Shown here: positions 9,646 through 18,289 of the stretch, one piece after another
Position numbering within the stretch: position 1 is the first letter of the stretch
How the letters are laid out: each line of letters starts with the position of its first letter
Position numbers and translations under genes: made by a program
Notes under the pieces: model-generated
Seen by the model: only the letters and a program-made list of their open reading frames with translations
The model's database searches: none
What the model was told of the DNA's origin: nothing
Source: Rhodobacteraceae bacterium Alg238-R152
Lineage (GTDB): Bacteria; Pseudomonadota; Alphaproteobacteria; Rhodobacterales; Rhodobacteraceae
Direction: 5' to 3'
DNA length: 64,000 nt
Assembly: GCA_900537125.1 (NCBI GenBank)
Contig: UNRJ01000002.1
Location: forward strand, 372,001-436,000

Positions 9646-10876
9646 CCCCCCCGCTCGACTTCTGGAACTGACACGCGTGCTTGCCCTGCAGGGGCGGCGC
9701 CCGTCGGGTGTGGATCGGGTGTGTTTGGCGTATTTGCGGGCAATTCTGGCAGATGAGTTGCCCTGCTTTGGGCTGGTGCGCACAGGGCTTGGGTATGTGT
9801 TGTTGGATCGCATCGGCATGCAGGCGTGTTTGGATGCAATCGAAGGGCGCCAGGACTGGCCCGACCCCGATTTTATGTCTCGGATGCGCCACCGTGCCGG
9901 TAGTCCCCGCCAGGTGCCGGACACAATGGCCCGGCAACTGGCGACGGCGCGGGCGCGCCCGCGTGGTTTGGGGCGTATGTTGCGGCGACATGTTCCTGCT
10001 GGAACCGTGTATATTAACGTCGATCAAACCACGTTTTCCACCCGTGTTGCGAGGGCTGTGAAATCGGTACCAGATGGCAAGATTTCGATGTTTCTGCATG
10101 ACACAATTCCATTGGATTATCCACAGTATCAAACCCCACATTCGGTAAGGAAACTGGCGGCTATTATGCAGCGCTGCACGACATACGCGGACCTCATATT
10201 GACTAACTCACATGTGTCCGCCAGCGACATTGCCCGGCACCTGAAACCACTGGGGCAGGTGCCGCCCGTGGAAGTTGCGCACCTTGGTGTGGAGCTGGAT
10301 TTTTTCGAAAACGGGGACAATGGCATGGCACCCAAAATCGCCACCCCCTATTTTTTGTGTTTGGGCACCATTGAACCCCGTAAGAATGTCGCGTTCTTGC
10401 TCGACCTCTGGGAGGGGCTGGCAGATCGGTGGTCGCCGGAGGATGTGCCAAGGCTGGTGATTGCGGGACGGCGAGGTTGGGAGAGCGATGCGGTGTTTGA
10501 CCGCCTTGAATCAACGACCCTTAGGGGAAAATTTTTGTTGGAATTTAATGATTTAGGGGATGAGTCGTTGCGCGATCTACTGTCCGGTGCGGCGGGACTT
10601 TTGTTTCCAAGTCATGCGGAAGGTTTTGGGCTGCCGCCCGTGGAAGCCGCGGCCATGGGGGTGCCGGTGGTTGCAAATGCGCTACCTGTTTTGCGGGAAA
10701 TTCTTGGAGATTATCCCATTTACGCAAGCGTTTCAGATGTTTATCTATGGGAAACAATAATCAAATCTCTGGTGACGGCGGACGCGGTGACACAAGAGGC
10801 TGGATCAGGGCCAAAGTCGCGTTTCTCCCCCCCTACGTGGGAGGCGCATTTCAACACGGTCTTAAGGGTCACGTGA
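9605..10876 (+). CDS. glycosyltransferase family 1/4 (GT-B fold)
   Basis: Retaining GT-B glycosyltransferase. The N-terminus contains ARLLELTRVLALQGRRPSGVDRV, resembling roseobacter glycosyltransferases. The C-terminal half has FLCLGTIEPRKNV (donor-domain start) and the FPSHAEGFGLPPVEAAAMG motif that carries the catalytic EX7E glutamates. The start is uncertain: ATG 9605 overlaps the end of galE by 41 bases and has no obvious ribosome-binding site, and TTG 9599 is also possible. Overlap with galE suggests co-expression in a galU-galE-GT unit. Sugar specificity cannot be inferred. Confidence 0.85.
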   Translation: MHGNGIRPGITTSNPPARLLELTRVLALQGRRPSGVDRVCLAYLRAILADELPCFGLVRTGLGYVLLDRIGMQACLDAIEGRQDWPDPDFMSRMRHRAGSPRQVPDTMARQLATARARPRGLGRMLRRHVPAGTVYINVDQTTFSTRVARAVKSVPDGKISMFLHDTIPLDYPQYQTPHSVRKLAAIMQRCTTYADLILTNSHVSASDIARHLKPLGQVPPVEVAHLGVELDFFENGDNGMAPKIATPYFLCLGTIEPRKNVAFLLDLWEGLADRWSPEDVPRLVIAGRRGWESDAVFDRLESTTLRGKFLLEFNDLGDESLRDLLSGAAGLLFPSHAEGFGLPPVEAAAMGVPVVANALPVLREILGDYPIYASVSDVYLWETIIKSLVTADAVTQEAGSGPKSRFSPPTWEAHFNTVLRVT

Positions 10877-10926
10877 TAGACTCAATGTTCGGGCCTTAAG
10901 AGAGAACGAAAGGTTGAGGGACAGGG

Positions 10927-11937
10927 GTGAGCGCACTGCAAACATATCGGCTTCGGGTCAGACGCCGGCATCGGCTTGTGCGTGCGATCCGAAAGCGGCG
11001 TGAGCTGCGCTCTATGGTGGATCGCACCGCGCAGATCAAATCGACCGATCTGCTGACGTTTTCCACGTTGCGCAACGAGCGTGTCCGGTTACCGTATTTC
11101 CTCGATTATTACCGCAACAAAGGCATCAACCATTTTCTCATAGTAGACAATGACAGCGACGATGGCTCGCTGGAGTATCTGATGGAGCAACCGGATGTGT
11201 CGGTGTGGCACACCCGCAAGAGCTATAAGCGGTCCAAGTTTGGCGTCGATTGGCTCAATTGGTTGCAGTTCCGCTATGGCCACAATCATTGGTGTCTGGT
11301 GGTCGATCCAGATGAGTTTTTCATTTACCCGTTTTGCGACACGCGCCCGATCCGAGCACTGACTGATTGGCTGGATGCCAGTTCGATCAAATCCTTTAGT
11401 GCGATGTTGTTGGACATGTATCCGCGCGGGCCCATCACCGAGCAGCCCTATCAAGCGGGTCAGGACCCGATGGAGATCGCCTGTTGGTTTGATGCGGGCA
11501 ACTACACCATGACCAAGAATCCACAGTATGGAAACTTGTGGATTCAAGGCGGACCACGGTCGCGGGTGTTTTTCCCAAATGAACCGGAATTGGCACCAGC
11601 GCTGAACAAAATTCCGCTGGTGAAGTGGAACCGGCGGTACTGTTATGCCAGCTCTACCCATATGTTGCTGCCGCGTGGTCTGAACCAAGTGTATGATGAA
11701 TGGGGGGGCGAGAAGGCCTCCGGCTTGTTGCTGCACGCGAAGTTTTTGGACACGTTCACCACCAAAGCCGAAGAAGAGTTGGAGCGCAACGAGCACTACT
11801 CGGGCAGCGTAGAATATAAGGCGTATGCCGAGCGGTTGCGGGATGCGCCGGAGCTGTGGTGTAAGTGGAGCGAAAAATACATCAACTGGCGCCAGCTGGA
11901 GATTCTGGGGCTTATGTCCAAGGGGAACTGGGCATGA
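10927..11937 (+). CDS. glycosyltransferase family 2 (Glyco_tranf_2_4 type)
   Basis: Cytoplasmic GT-A-like transferase of 336 residues. Features are the FSTLRNERVRLPYFLDYYR opening, IVDNDSDDGS about 70 residues in, and the DxD-type motif VVDPDEFFIYP near residue 130. This variety (PF13704-like) is common in marine Rhodobacterales polysaccharide loci. The start is GTG after a purine-rich AGGG stretch. Its stop overlaps the ATG of the following GT14-like gene, so the two are translationally coupled and may act on the same glycan. Confidence 0.82.
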   Translation: MSALQTYRLRVRRRHRLVRAIRKRRELRSMVDRTAQIKSTDLLTFSTLRNERVRLPYFLDYYRNKGINHFLIVDNDSDDGSLEYLMEQPDVSVWHTRKSYKRSKFGVDWLNWLQFRYGHNHWCLVVDPDEFFIYPFCDTRPIRALTDWLDASSIKSFSAMLLDMYPRGPITEQPYQAGQDPMEIACWFDAGNYTMTKNPQYGNLWIQGGPRSRVFFPNEPELAPALNKIPLVKWNRRYCYASSTHMLLPRGLNQVYDEWGGEKASGLLLHAKFLDTFTTKAEEELERNEHYSGSVEYKAYAERLRDAPELWCKWSEKYINWRQLEILGLMSKGNWA

Positions 11938-13631
11938 GTGTGGGCATTCTCATGCTGGTGCACACGGCGTTTAACCGCGCGGAACAGGTGGCGCGGCATT
12001 GGACCAAATACGGATGTCCGGTTGTGATCCACGTGGACGCCTCGGTGAAGCCGAAGGCCTACAAGAAGTTTGTGAAGGCGCTTGATGATGTGCCGGATGT
12101 GCGGTTTTGCAAACGGCATAAATGTGAGTGGGGCGATTGGGGGTTGGTGGCGGCCAGTCAATCTGCGGGCGAAACCATGCTCGCGGAATTTCCTGATGTG
12201 CGCCATATCTACTTGTCGTCAGGGTCCTGTCTGCCGCTGCGGCCGGTTCAGGAACTCAAAGATTATTTGGCGGCGCGGCCCCGCACCGACTTTATTGAGA
12301 GCGCGACCACCGCCGACGTGCCGTGGACTGTGGGCGGCTTGGATTCGGAGCGGTTCACGCTGCACTTCCCCTTTTCCTGGAAGAAACACCGGTTCCTGTT
12401 TGACAAATGGGTCGATATTCAACGGTTCTTGCGGGTGAAACGCAAAATCCCCAATGGGGTTGTGCCCCATATGGGCAGCCAATGGTGGTGTCTGACGCGC
12501 CAGACATTGTCGGCCATACTACAGGATCCGGATCGGGATACGTTTGATCGCTACTTCAAACGGGTGTGGATCCCGGATGAGAGCTATTTCCAGACTCTGT
12601 CACGGCTTTATTCCAGCAATATCGAGAGCCGGTCGTTGACGCTCAGCAAGTTCGATTTTCAGGGGAAGCCGCATATTTTTTACGACGATCACCTGCAATT
12701 GTTGCGACGGTCGGATTGTTTTGTGGCGCGGAAAATTTGGCCGCATGCCAACAAGATTTACGGTGGCTTTCTGCGCAGTCCTGAGGGTGCGATCAAGATG
12801 AGTGAGCCAAATCCGGCCAAGATTGACCGGATTTTTGCCAAAGCGGTGGAGCGGCGGACCAAGGGGCGTACCGGGCTCTACATGCAGAGCCGCTATCCCA
12901 ACGAAGGCTGGGAAAATGGCATGACCTTTGGCCGGTATTCGATTTTCCAGGGGTTCGCGCAACTGTTTGAAGATTTTGAGCCATGGTTGGCACGGGCCAC
13001 TGGGGTGCGGGTGCACGGACATCTGTTTGCGCCGGAGCGGGCCGAGTTTGAAGGGGGCCAGCGGGTGATCAACGGGGCGCTGAGCGACGCGCCTAACAAT
13101 CGTGACTACAATTCTATTGCCTTTCTGACCAACCTGATCTGGAACACACGAGGAGAGCGCCAGTGTTTCCAAGTCGGACCACGAGACGAAGGTGCGCCGG
13201 TGTGGTTTTTTGCCAGAGATCCTAATGCACAGGTGTCAGTGATCAGTGGCGCGTGGGCGATTCCATTGTTTAAGTCGAACCTGAACTTTGCTGATATTCG
13301 CAAAGAGGCCGCGCGACTGCAAAAGCTGGAGAACGATCAGCTGTATGCGCTGCGCAGCCCTTACGCAAAAGCGCGGGTGCGAATTTGGACTTTGGCCGAA
13401 TTTATCGAAGCGCCGATGGAGCCGTTGCAAACCATCATTGATGAGATTGGGCCGGAAAAGGCGCGCCGATTGTCGGAAGCGCCCAAGATGACAGATTTGA
13501 CCGGATTCGGGCAGTTCCTGCAAAATCTGAAAAACCAAGGCATGCACCCTTACCTGATGGGCGATTTCCCAGTATCTCAGGCAGAGACCGATCAGAAGAA
13601 GCCGCCGCGTAAACCTTATTTGGTACAGTAA
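11934..13631 (+). CDS. GT14-like (core-2/I-branching type) beta-N-acetylglucosaminyltransferase
   Basis: The first ~280 residues resemble the branching-enzyme (GT14) domain: ILMLVHTAFNRAEQVARHW, VIHVDAS, then HIYLSSGSCLPLRP, GSQWWCLTR and IPDESYFQT, which are the conserved donor- and acceptor-site segments. The remaining ~285 residues are an extension I know only from Rhodobacterales proteins of unknown function. I start at ATG 11934 because it overlaps the upstream stop (ATGA) and begins the conserved domain; an in-frame TTG 69 bases earlier would lie inside the upstream gene. Six bases separate it from the sulfotransferase-like gene. Linkage formed is unknown. Confidence 0.82.
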   Translation: MSVGILMLVHTAFNRAEQVARHWTKYGCPVVIHVDASVKPKAYKKFVKALDDVPDVRFCKRHKCEWGDWGLVAASQSAGETMLAEFPDVRHIYLSSGSCLPLRPVQELKDYLAARPRTDFIESATTADVPWTVGGLDSERFTLHFPFSWKKHRFLFDKWVDIQRFLRVKRKIPNGVVPHMGSQWWCLTRQTLSAILQDPDRDTFDRYFKRVWIPDESYFQTLSRLYSSNIESRSLTLSKFDFQGKPHIFYDDHLQLLRRSDCFVARKIWPHANKIYGGFLRSPEGAIKMSEPNPAKIDRIFAKAVERRTKGRTGLYMQSRYPNEGWENGMTFGRYSIFQGFAQLFEDFEPWLARATGVRVHGHLFAPERAEFEGGQRVINGALSDAPNNRDYNSIAFLTNLIWNTRGERQCFQVGPRDEGAPVWFFARDPNAQVSVISGAWAIPLFKSNLNFADIRKEAARLQKLENDQLYALRSPYAKARVRIWTLAEFIEAPMEPLQTIIDEIGPEKARRLSEAPKMTDLTGFGQFLQNLKNQGMHPYLMGDFPVSQAETDQKKPPRKPYLVQ

Positions 13632-13637
13632 TACCCT

Positions 13638-15065
13638 ATGAACAAACCCTTTGATTACTTTGTGGTCTTTGCCGAAATGCGGACCGGGTCCAACTTTTTG
13701 GAAGCCAATATTAACGGGTTTGACGGGCTGAGCTGTCTGGGCGAAGCGTTCAACCCGTATTTCATTGGATACCCTAACAAAGAAGACTGTTTGGGGGTGA
13801 CGCTGGAACAGCGTGTGGCAGACCCGCAGGTGTTGATTGATGCGCTGAAATCCAATGAGGTTCTCTCAGGGTTTCGCTATTTTCACGATCATGATCCGCG
13901 TGTGCTCAAAACGGTGCTTGATGATCCACGCTGTGCAAAGATCATTCTGACGCGCAATCCACTCGACAGTTATGTGAGTTGGAAAATTGCCCGGGCAACA
14001 GGGCAATGGAAACTGACTGACGTACGGCGGCGGCGCGACAGCAAAATTGCCTTTGATGGTGTTGAGTTCAGGAGCCACGTAGAAGAATTACAGAAATTTC
14101 AGGTGTCTTTGATGCGGGCGCTGCAAGTGAGCGGTCAGACGGCGTTTTATGTCGCATATGAGGATCTACACGACATTCAGGTGATGAATGGTCTGGCCCA
14201 GTTCTTGGGGCATAATGAAGAGCTTGAGGAGTTGAACCAGAAACTGAAACGACAAAACCCAAGCCCTTTGTCTGAGAAAGTGTCAAACTTTGAGGACGTG
14301 ACTTTGGCACTGGCGGAGTTGGACCGGTTCAATCTCAATCGCACGCCAAATTTTGAGCCGCGCCGGGGGGCGGCGGTACCAAGTTATGTGGCGTGCGCGG
14401 AGTCCTCTCTGTTGTATCTGCCGTTGCGGTCAGGCCCTCAGGCCACGGTCACTCGATGGATGGCCGATATGGATCAGGTGGACCTGGACGGGTTGATCCA
14501 GAGCTTTAGTCAAAAAACCCTGCGTCAGTGGAAAAAGGCCCACAAGGGGCATCGCAGCTTTACCGTGATACGTCACCCTGTGGCGCGGGTTCATGCGGCG
14601 TTCTGTGAGTGTATTCTGGCGGCTGAAGATGGGGTCTATAAGAAAATCCGCAGGACGTTGCGCCGGGTGTACAAAATGCCGTTGCCAAATGATCCGCCGG
14701 GGGTGGATTACACAGTGGCAGAGCATAAAGCGGGTTTCATCGCATTTTTGGGATTCGTGAAAGCGAATCTGGCGGGGCAAACCGGGTTGAGACAGGATGC
14801 GCATTGGGCCAGTCAGACCACTGCATTGCAGGGATTCGGTGATTTGGCGCTGCCGGATATGATTGTGCGCGAATACGAGATGCTGAGTTATCTGCCTGCG
14901 CTGGCGATGCAGGTGGGGCGCATGGATGCGCCAGATCCAGTGGCGCTTGATCCCGGCCATCCTGTGGCGCTTGAAGCGATCTATGACCAAGAGATCGAGA
15001 AGCTCTGTCAGGACATTTACAAGCGAGACTACATCGCGTTTGGCTTTGGGAACTGGAAAGAATAA
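13638..15065 (+). CDS. sulfotransferase-like protein with two sulfotransferase-type halves (NodH-like)
   Basis: 475-residue protein probably transferring sulfate from PAPS to a polysaccharide. The first half has both PAPS sites: the 5'-phosphosulfate loop FAEMRTGSNF (residues 11-20) and the 3'-phosphate site LTRNPLDSY (104-112). The second half starts near residue 250 and repeats the pattern: LLYLPLRSGPQATV resembles a weak 5' loop, and FTVIRHPVARVHAAF (308-322) a 3'-phosphate site. It may be a duplication in which the second domain is degenerate. It is last in the GT2-GT14-sulfotransferase run. A strong hairpin overlaps its stop. Confidence 0.8.
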   Translation: MNKPFDYFVVFAEMRTGSNFLEANINGFDGLSCLGEAFNPYFIGYPNKEDCLGVTLEQRVADPQVLIDALKSNEVLSGFRYFHDHDPRVLKTVLDDPRCAKIILTRNPLDSYVSWKIARATGQWKLTDVRRRRDSKIAFDGVEFRSHVEELQKFQVSLMRALQVSGQTAFYVAYEDLHDIQVMNGLAQFLGHNEELEELNQKLKRQNPSPLSEKVSNFEDVTLALAELDRFNLNRTPNFEPRRGAAVPSYVACAESSLLYLPLRSGPQATVTRWMADMDQVDLDGLIQSFSQKTLRQWKKAHKGHRSFTVIRHPVARVHAAFCECILAAEDGVYKKIRRTLRRVYKMPLPNDPPGVDYTVAEHKAGFIAFLGFVKANLAGQTGLRQDAHWASQTTALQGFGDLALPDMIVREYEMLSYLPALAMQVGRMDAPDPVALDPGHPVALEAIYDQEIEKLCQDIYKRDYIAFGFGNWKE

Positions 15066-15093
15066 CGCGCCGTCAGCGGGGCTGCGGCGCGTT
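15064..15093 (+). terminator. hairpin at end of sulfotransferase-like gene
   Basis: AACGCGCCG pairs with CGGCGCGTT, with an inner CAGC/GCTG stem and GGG loop. It begins at the stop codon. There is no clean U-run after it, so it may terminate weakly or only stabilise the 3' end. It lies between convergent genes. Confidence 0.5.
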
Positions 15094-15116
15094 GGAAATG
15101 TGGTTTTCGCTATCGC

Positions 15117-15581
15117 TTACGCAGCCTGAACTTTGTCGTCTTCAGTCAGGATTGTGAAGATCGTGGCGGCGTCTGGATTGGCGCGCAGCTTGGCACAGAT
15201 TGTGGCTTCGCGCAGATGGCGAGAGACTTTTGCCAGAGCCTTCAGGTGCTCCACTCCGGCCTCTTCCGGTGCAAACAGCGCAAAAGCGATGTCGATCGGT
15301 TGGCGGTCTACTGAATTGAAATCAACTGGCTTTTCCAAAAGAATAAACGCACCAACAACGCTTTGTAGACCTTGGAAGCGCGCGTGCGGCAAGGCAACCC
15401 CGTGGCCCACACCGGTGGGGCCAAGGGTTTCACGTTCCAGCAGAGCTTCGACAACGGCTGGCGCCTTCAGCCCGTAGGCTGAATCCGCGAGGTCGCCAAA
15501 TTCTTGCAACAAACGCTTTTTGCTTGAGGCGGCTGTGACAACACGTACCGCCTCAGGCTTGAGGATTGTAGAAAGGTCCAT
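15117..15581 (-). CDS. ptsN: PTS IIA-like nitrogen-regulatory protein PtsN
   Basis: Phospho-acceptor protein of the nitrogen phosphotransferase system, which signals nitrogen/carbon status and potassium homeostasis rather than transporting sugar. The phosphorylated histidine lies in GVALPHARFQ. The 154-residue length from MDLSTILKPEAV fits the family. I reject the in-frame start 42 bases upstream because conserved PtsN proteins begin at MDL. It lies 42 bases after hpf, and the pair closes the conserved kdsD-lptCAB-hpf-ptsN block. rpoN, which neighbours this block in many other proteobacteria, is absent here. Confidence 0.93.
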   Translation of the reverse strand: MDLSTILKPEAVRVVTAASSKKRLLQEFGDLADSAYGLKAPAVVEALLERETLGPTGVGHGVALPHARFQGLQSVVGAFILLEKPVDFNSVDRQPIDIAFALFAPEEAGVEHLKALAKVSRHLREATICAKLRANPDAATIFTILTEDDKVQAA

Positions 15582-15623
15582 TAGGCCTGTATCTCCGGAG
15601 CGGCGCTTTCTGCGCCTACTCAC

Positions 15624-16190
15624 TTATGCTTGCGGATCAATCCAGCCAATATTGCCGTCCTCACGGCGATAGACAACGTTCAATCCGTCTTTGCTTTCGT
15701 TCTTGAAGACCAGCACCGGGGAGCCTGCGAGTTCCATCTGCATCACGGCTTCGCCAACGCTCAGAGATTGGATTTTGGTTTCCATCTCGGCAACGATGAC
15801 TGGCTGCATCTCAGGTTCGGCTTCATGTTCTTCAGCTTCAGGCGCGAGGATATACGAGGAAGCGCCGAAAAGTTCAACCGGGTCCTGTCGTTCCTTGTGG
15901 TGATCTTTCAAACGGCGCTTATAGCGGCGCAGCTGTTTGTCCATTTTTTCCGCACAACTGTCGAAGGCGGCGTAGATTTCAGTTTGGTGTGCTTTGGCCT
16001 GAGCGGTCAGTCCTGTGGACAAGTGGACTGTGGCCTCGCAGACATATTCGTGCGCGTGTTTGGAGAACGTGATGGTCGCATCGGTGGGTCGGCCTGCATA
16101 TTTCTCAAGTACGTTGCCCAACTCCGTTTTTACGTGAGTCTGAAGAGCATCACCAACGTCGATGTGTTTTCCGGTAATCTGATAGCGCAT
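15624..16190 (-). CDS. hpf: ribosome hibernation promoting factor (long form)
   Basis: Binds the 30S decoding region and dimerises ribosomes into inactive 100S particles when growth stops. The N-terminal S30AE domain runs from MRYQITGKHIDVGDALQTHV to about residue 100. A variable linker rich in Glu follows, then the C-terminal dimerisation domain ending with VVYRREDGNIGWIDPQA. The 188-residue length identifies the long form. An AGGAGA stretch precedes the ATG closely. About 230 bases separate it from lptB, so it may have its own promoter. Confidence 0.95.
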   Translation of the reverse strand: MRYQITGKHIDVGDALQTHVKTELGNVLEKYAGRPTDATITFSKHAHEYVCEATVHLSTGLTAQAKAHQTEIYAAFDSCAEKMDKQLRRYKRRLKDHHKERQDPVELFGASSYILAPEAEEHEAEPEMQPVIVAEMETKIQSLSVGEAVMQMELAGSPVLVFKNESKDGLNVVYRREDGNIGWIDPQA

Positions 16191-16417
16191 CCTGTCTCCT
16201 TTTCGATGACATGTCGGACCACGGGCTTGAGCTGCCCGTTATCAGTTAGGTCCGAATGCTGGAAATCGACATTGCCGACCCTTGCGAAAGACCGGGCCTT
16301 TTTGAAAAGGCCGCCATGGTCACCGCGGGGAGTCGATCAAATGTCATACATCCATTTGAGTGGGCCAGCGGGAAAGAGTCAATGATCGAGCGCAAATTAA
16401 GCGCATTTCTGCGCGGC

Positions 16418-17176
16418 TTAGGAGATGCGGAAGTTTTCACCCAGGTAGACGCGGCGCACGTTTTCGTTTTCGACCACCTCTTCCGGCGTGCCCGACATCA
16501 GCACCTTTCCGTCGTGTAGGATATAAGCGCGGTCAACAATCTCCAGCGTTTCTCGGACATTGTGGTCGGTGATCAACACGCCAATGCCGCGCTTTTTGAG
16601 GTCAGCCACCAAATGGCGAATGTCCCCTACGGAGATCGGGTCCACACCGGCAAAGGGCTCGTCGAGCAGCAGATATTTGGGATCAGCGGCCAGACAACGG
16701 GCAATTTCAACGCGACGACGTTCGCCACCCGACAGGGCCAGGGCGGGCGCGCGACGCAGGTGTTCGATGGAGAACTCACTGAGCAGCTCTTCAAGCCGTT
16801 CACGGCGCTTGTGGCGGTCTTTGTAGGTGATGTCGAGGATGGCGGTGATGTTGTCCTCCACAGACAACCCTCGAAAGATCGACATTTCCTGCGGCAGGTA
16901 GCCGATCCCAAGTTTGGCACGGCGATACATGGGCAGCTGGGTGACGTCCCGCCCGTCGATGGAGACGCGCCCCCCTTCCGGCACAAGGAGACCGGCCACA
17001 GCGTAGAACGTGGTGGTTTTCCCAGACCCGTTGGGCCCCAGCAACGCGACAACTTCGCCGCGTTGTAGCTCCATGGAGAAATCACGGATCACAACACGTT
17101 TGCGGTACGCCTTGCGCAGGCTTTGGACCTGAAGTCCGGAGCTGCCTTGGGTGACGGAAAGATCGGGCTTGGCCAT
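16418..17176 (-). CDS. lptB: LPS export ABC transporter ATP-binding protein LptB
   Basis: Cytoplasmic ATPase that powers extraction of lipopolysaccharide from the inner membrane with LptF/G and passes it to LptC-LptA. The Walker [12 protein letters not shown], the ABC signature [13 protein letters not shown], Walker [10 protein letters not shown] and the switch histidine (ITDHNVRET) are all present. 252 residues is normal; the short leading segment ([12 protein letters not shown]) is poorly conserved. It follows lptA by two bases. lptF and lptG are not in this window. Confidence 0.96.
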   Translation of the reverse strand: MAKPDLSVTQGSSGLQVQSLRKAYRKRVVIRDFSMELQRGEVVALLGPNGSGKTTTFYAVAGLLVPEGGRVSIDGRDVTQLPMYRRAKLGIGYLPQEMSIFRGLSVEDNITAILDITYKDRHKRRERLEELLSEFSIEHLRRAPALALSGGERRRVEIARCLAADPKYLLLDEPFAGVDPISVGDIRHLVADLKKRGIGVLITDHNVRETLEIVDRAYILHDGKVLMSGTPEEVVENENVRRVYLGENFRIS

Positions 17177-17178
17177 AA

Positions 17179-17661
17179 CTATTGCGACTTCAGTACAGTT
17201 TTTACGTTGCCGGTCATCCGGGCGGTGTTGTCTGTCAGGTTGAGGTGCATTTTGTCAGCGGTGATGGTGGTCTTGGCTTGCGCCACGGTGACGTTGCCCG
17301 TCATTTCGACGGTGCCATCTTCTATGCTATAGATGGCCTCATTGGCTTCGGCTGCATCGGGGCCCTGTACCAGAAGCACATTGCCTTCGGCCACAAGGCG
17401 CGCGATGGCCTGAGTTTCCTGATTGTAGTGCACGTTGACCTTGTCTGCGGTCATGCGCATGTCGCCCTGGGACACGTCCACCTTGCCTTCAAACACGGCA
17501 CTGCCATCAGATTGATTGACCGAGAGCGCTTCGGCAGTGACTTCAACCGGTAGGCCGGTGTCTTGTTGCATCTGGCCAAAACCGACCTGAAACCCCTGTG
17601 CTATCCCTGCCATGGGCGTCGTCGCCAAAAGGGAAATTACCAATGCACGGATCAAATTCAC
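17179..17661 (-). CDS. lptA: LPS transport periplasmic protein LptA
   Basis: Periplasmic bridge protein whose beta-jellyroll carries lipopolysaccharide between LptC and LptD. A Sec signal peptide ([23 protein letters not shown]) opens the protein. The repeated segments [33 protein letters not shown] and [15 protein letters not shown] are OstA-type strands. 160 residues fits. It lies two bases before lptB and four after lptC. Confidence 0.92.
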   Translation of the reverse strand: MNLIRALVISLLATTPMAGIAQGFQVGFGQMQQDTGLPVEVTAEALSVNQSDGSAVFEGKVDVSQGDMRMTADKVNVHYNQETQAIARLVAEGNVLLVQGPDAAEANEAIYSIEDGTVEMTGNVTVAQAKTTITADKMHLNLTDNTARMTGNVKTVLKSQ

Positions 17662-17665
17662 AGGG

Positions 17666-18289
17666 TCACCTCGTCTTTAGTTGGGGCGTGTATACCAGTC
17701 GCACACCTTTTGTGAAAAACAAATATATTTCATTGTTTTCCCCAGCAGGGCGCAGGGTCATGCGACCTGCGGTGAGGCTGCCCATGACTGTTTCGGCGGT
17801 CACCTCGCCAGCGGTTTCAGCACGTGCATCTTCAAGTCCAAACAGCATGGCATCTGTGGCTATGGTATAGCCAGAAGAGGTCACGATTTCGACGTCGCCG
17901 TCCAGCTCAACCTCATCCAAGTCACCATTCATCTCACCCTCTTTTGCGCGCACAATGATCTCCGTCCCGTCGGTGGTGCTGATCAGCGCGCCAACCTGTT
18001 CGGCAATGATGAGAGAAGGGTTGTCGGCGTCGGGGTGAGCCGTGGCAGATGTTAAGGTGATGTTGTGTCCATCACTTGTTTGCCCGGCAATGTAAGGGGC
18101 GGTGATTTGCCGATCTCGCAGGCGTTTCTCAAGCTCGACATCCGCAAAAGGAATCGCGCTTTCGAGGTCCACTTTGTGAGAGATCAAAAACAGTGTCGAC
18201 AAAATGCCAAGTGCGGCGAGCGGCAAGAGTACCTTCAACGCCGCTACAAGGTTTGAATATGTGATCCGGCGGGCCACCAGATCAGCCAA
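17666..18289 (-). CDS. lptC: LPS export protein LptC
   Basis: Bitopic inner-membrane protein that receives lipopolysaccharide from LptB2FG and hands it to LptA. One membrane segment (VLLPLAALGILSTLFLIS, about residues 19-36) follows a short cytoplasmic N-terminus. The rest is a periplasmic beta-jellyroll (AEQVGALISTTDGTEIIVRAKEG region). 207 residues fits alphaproteobacterial LptC. It overlaps kdsD by eight bases and precedes lptA by four, so the order kdsD-lptC-lptA-lptB forms one unit. Confidence 0.9.
   Translation of the reverse strand: MADLVARRITYSNLVAALKVLLPLAALGILSTLFLISHKVDLESAIPFADVELEKRLRDRQITAPYIAGQTSDGHNITLTSATAHPDADNPSLIIAEQVGALISTTDGTEIIVRAKEGEMNGDLDEVELDGDVEIVTSSGYTIATDAMLFGLEDARAETAGEVTAETVMGSLTAGRMTLRPAGENNEIYLFFTKGVRLVYTPQLKTR

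Noticed and set aside
10117-10125. Perfect DnaA-box sequence TTATCCACA
   Set aside because: Single copy inside a glycosyltransferase coding region, with no cluster, AT-rich unwinding region or dnaA nearby.
16191-16417. Gap between hpf and lptB as a possible remnant of rpoN
   Set aside because: Only about 230 bases with no open frame resembling sigma-54; a GGCCTTTT/AAAAGGCC hairpin near 16297-16314 lacks a U-run for either strand.
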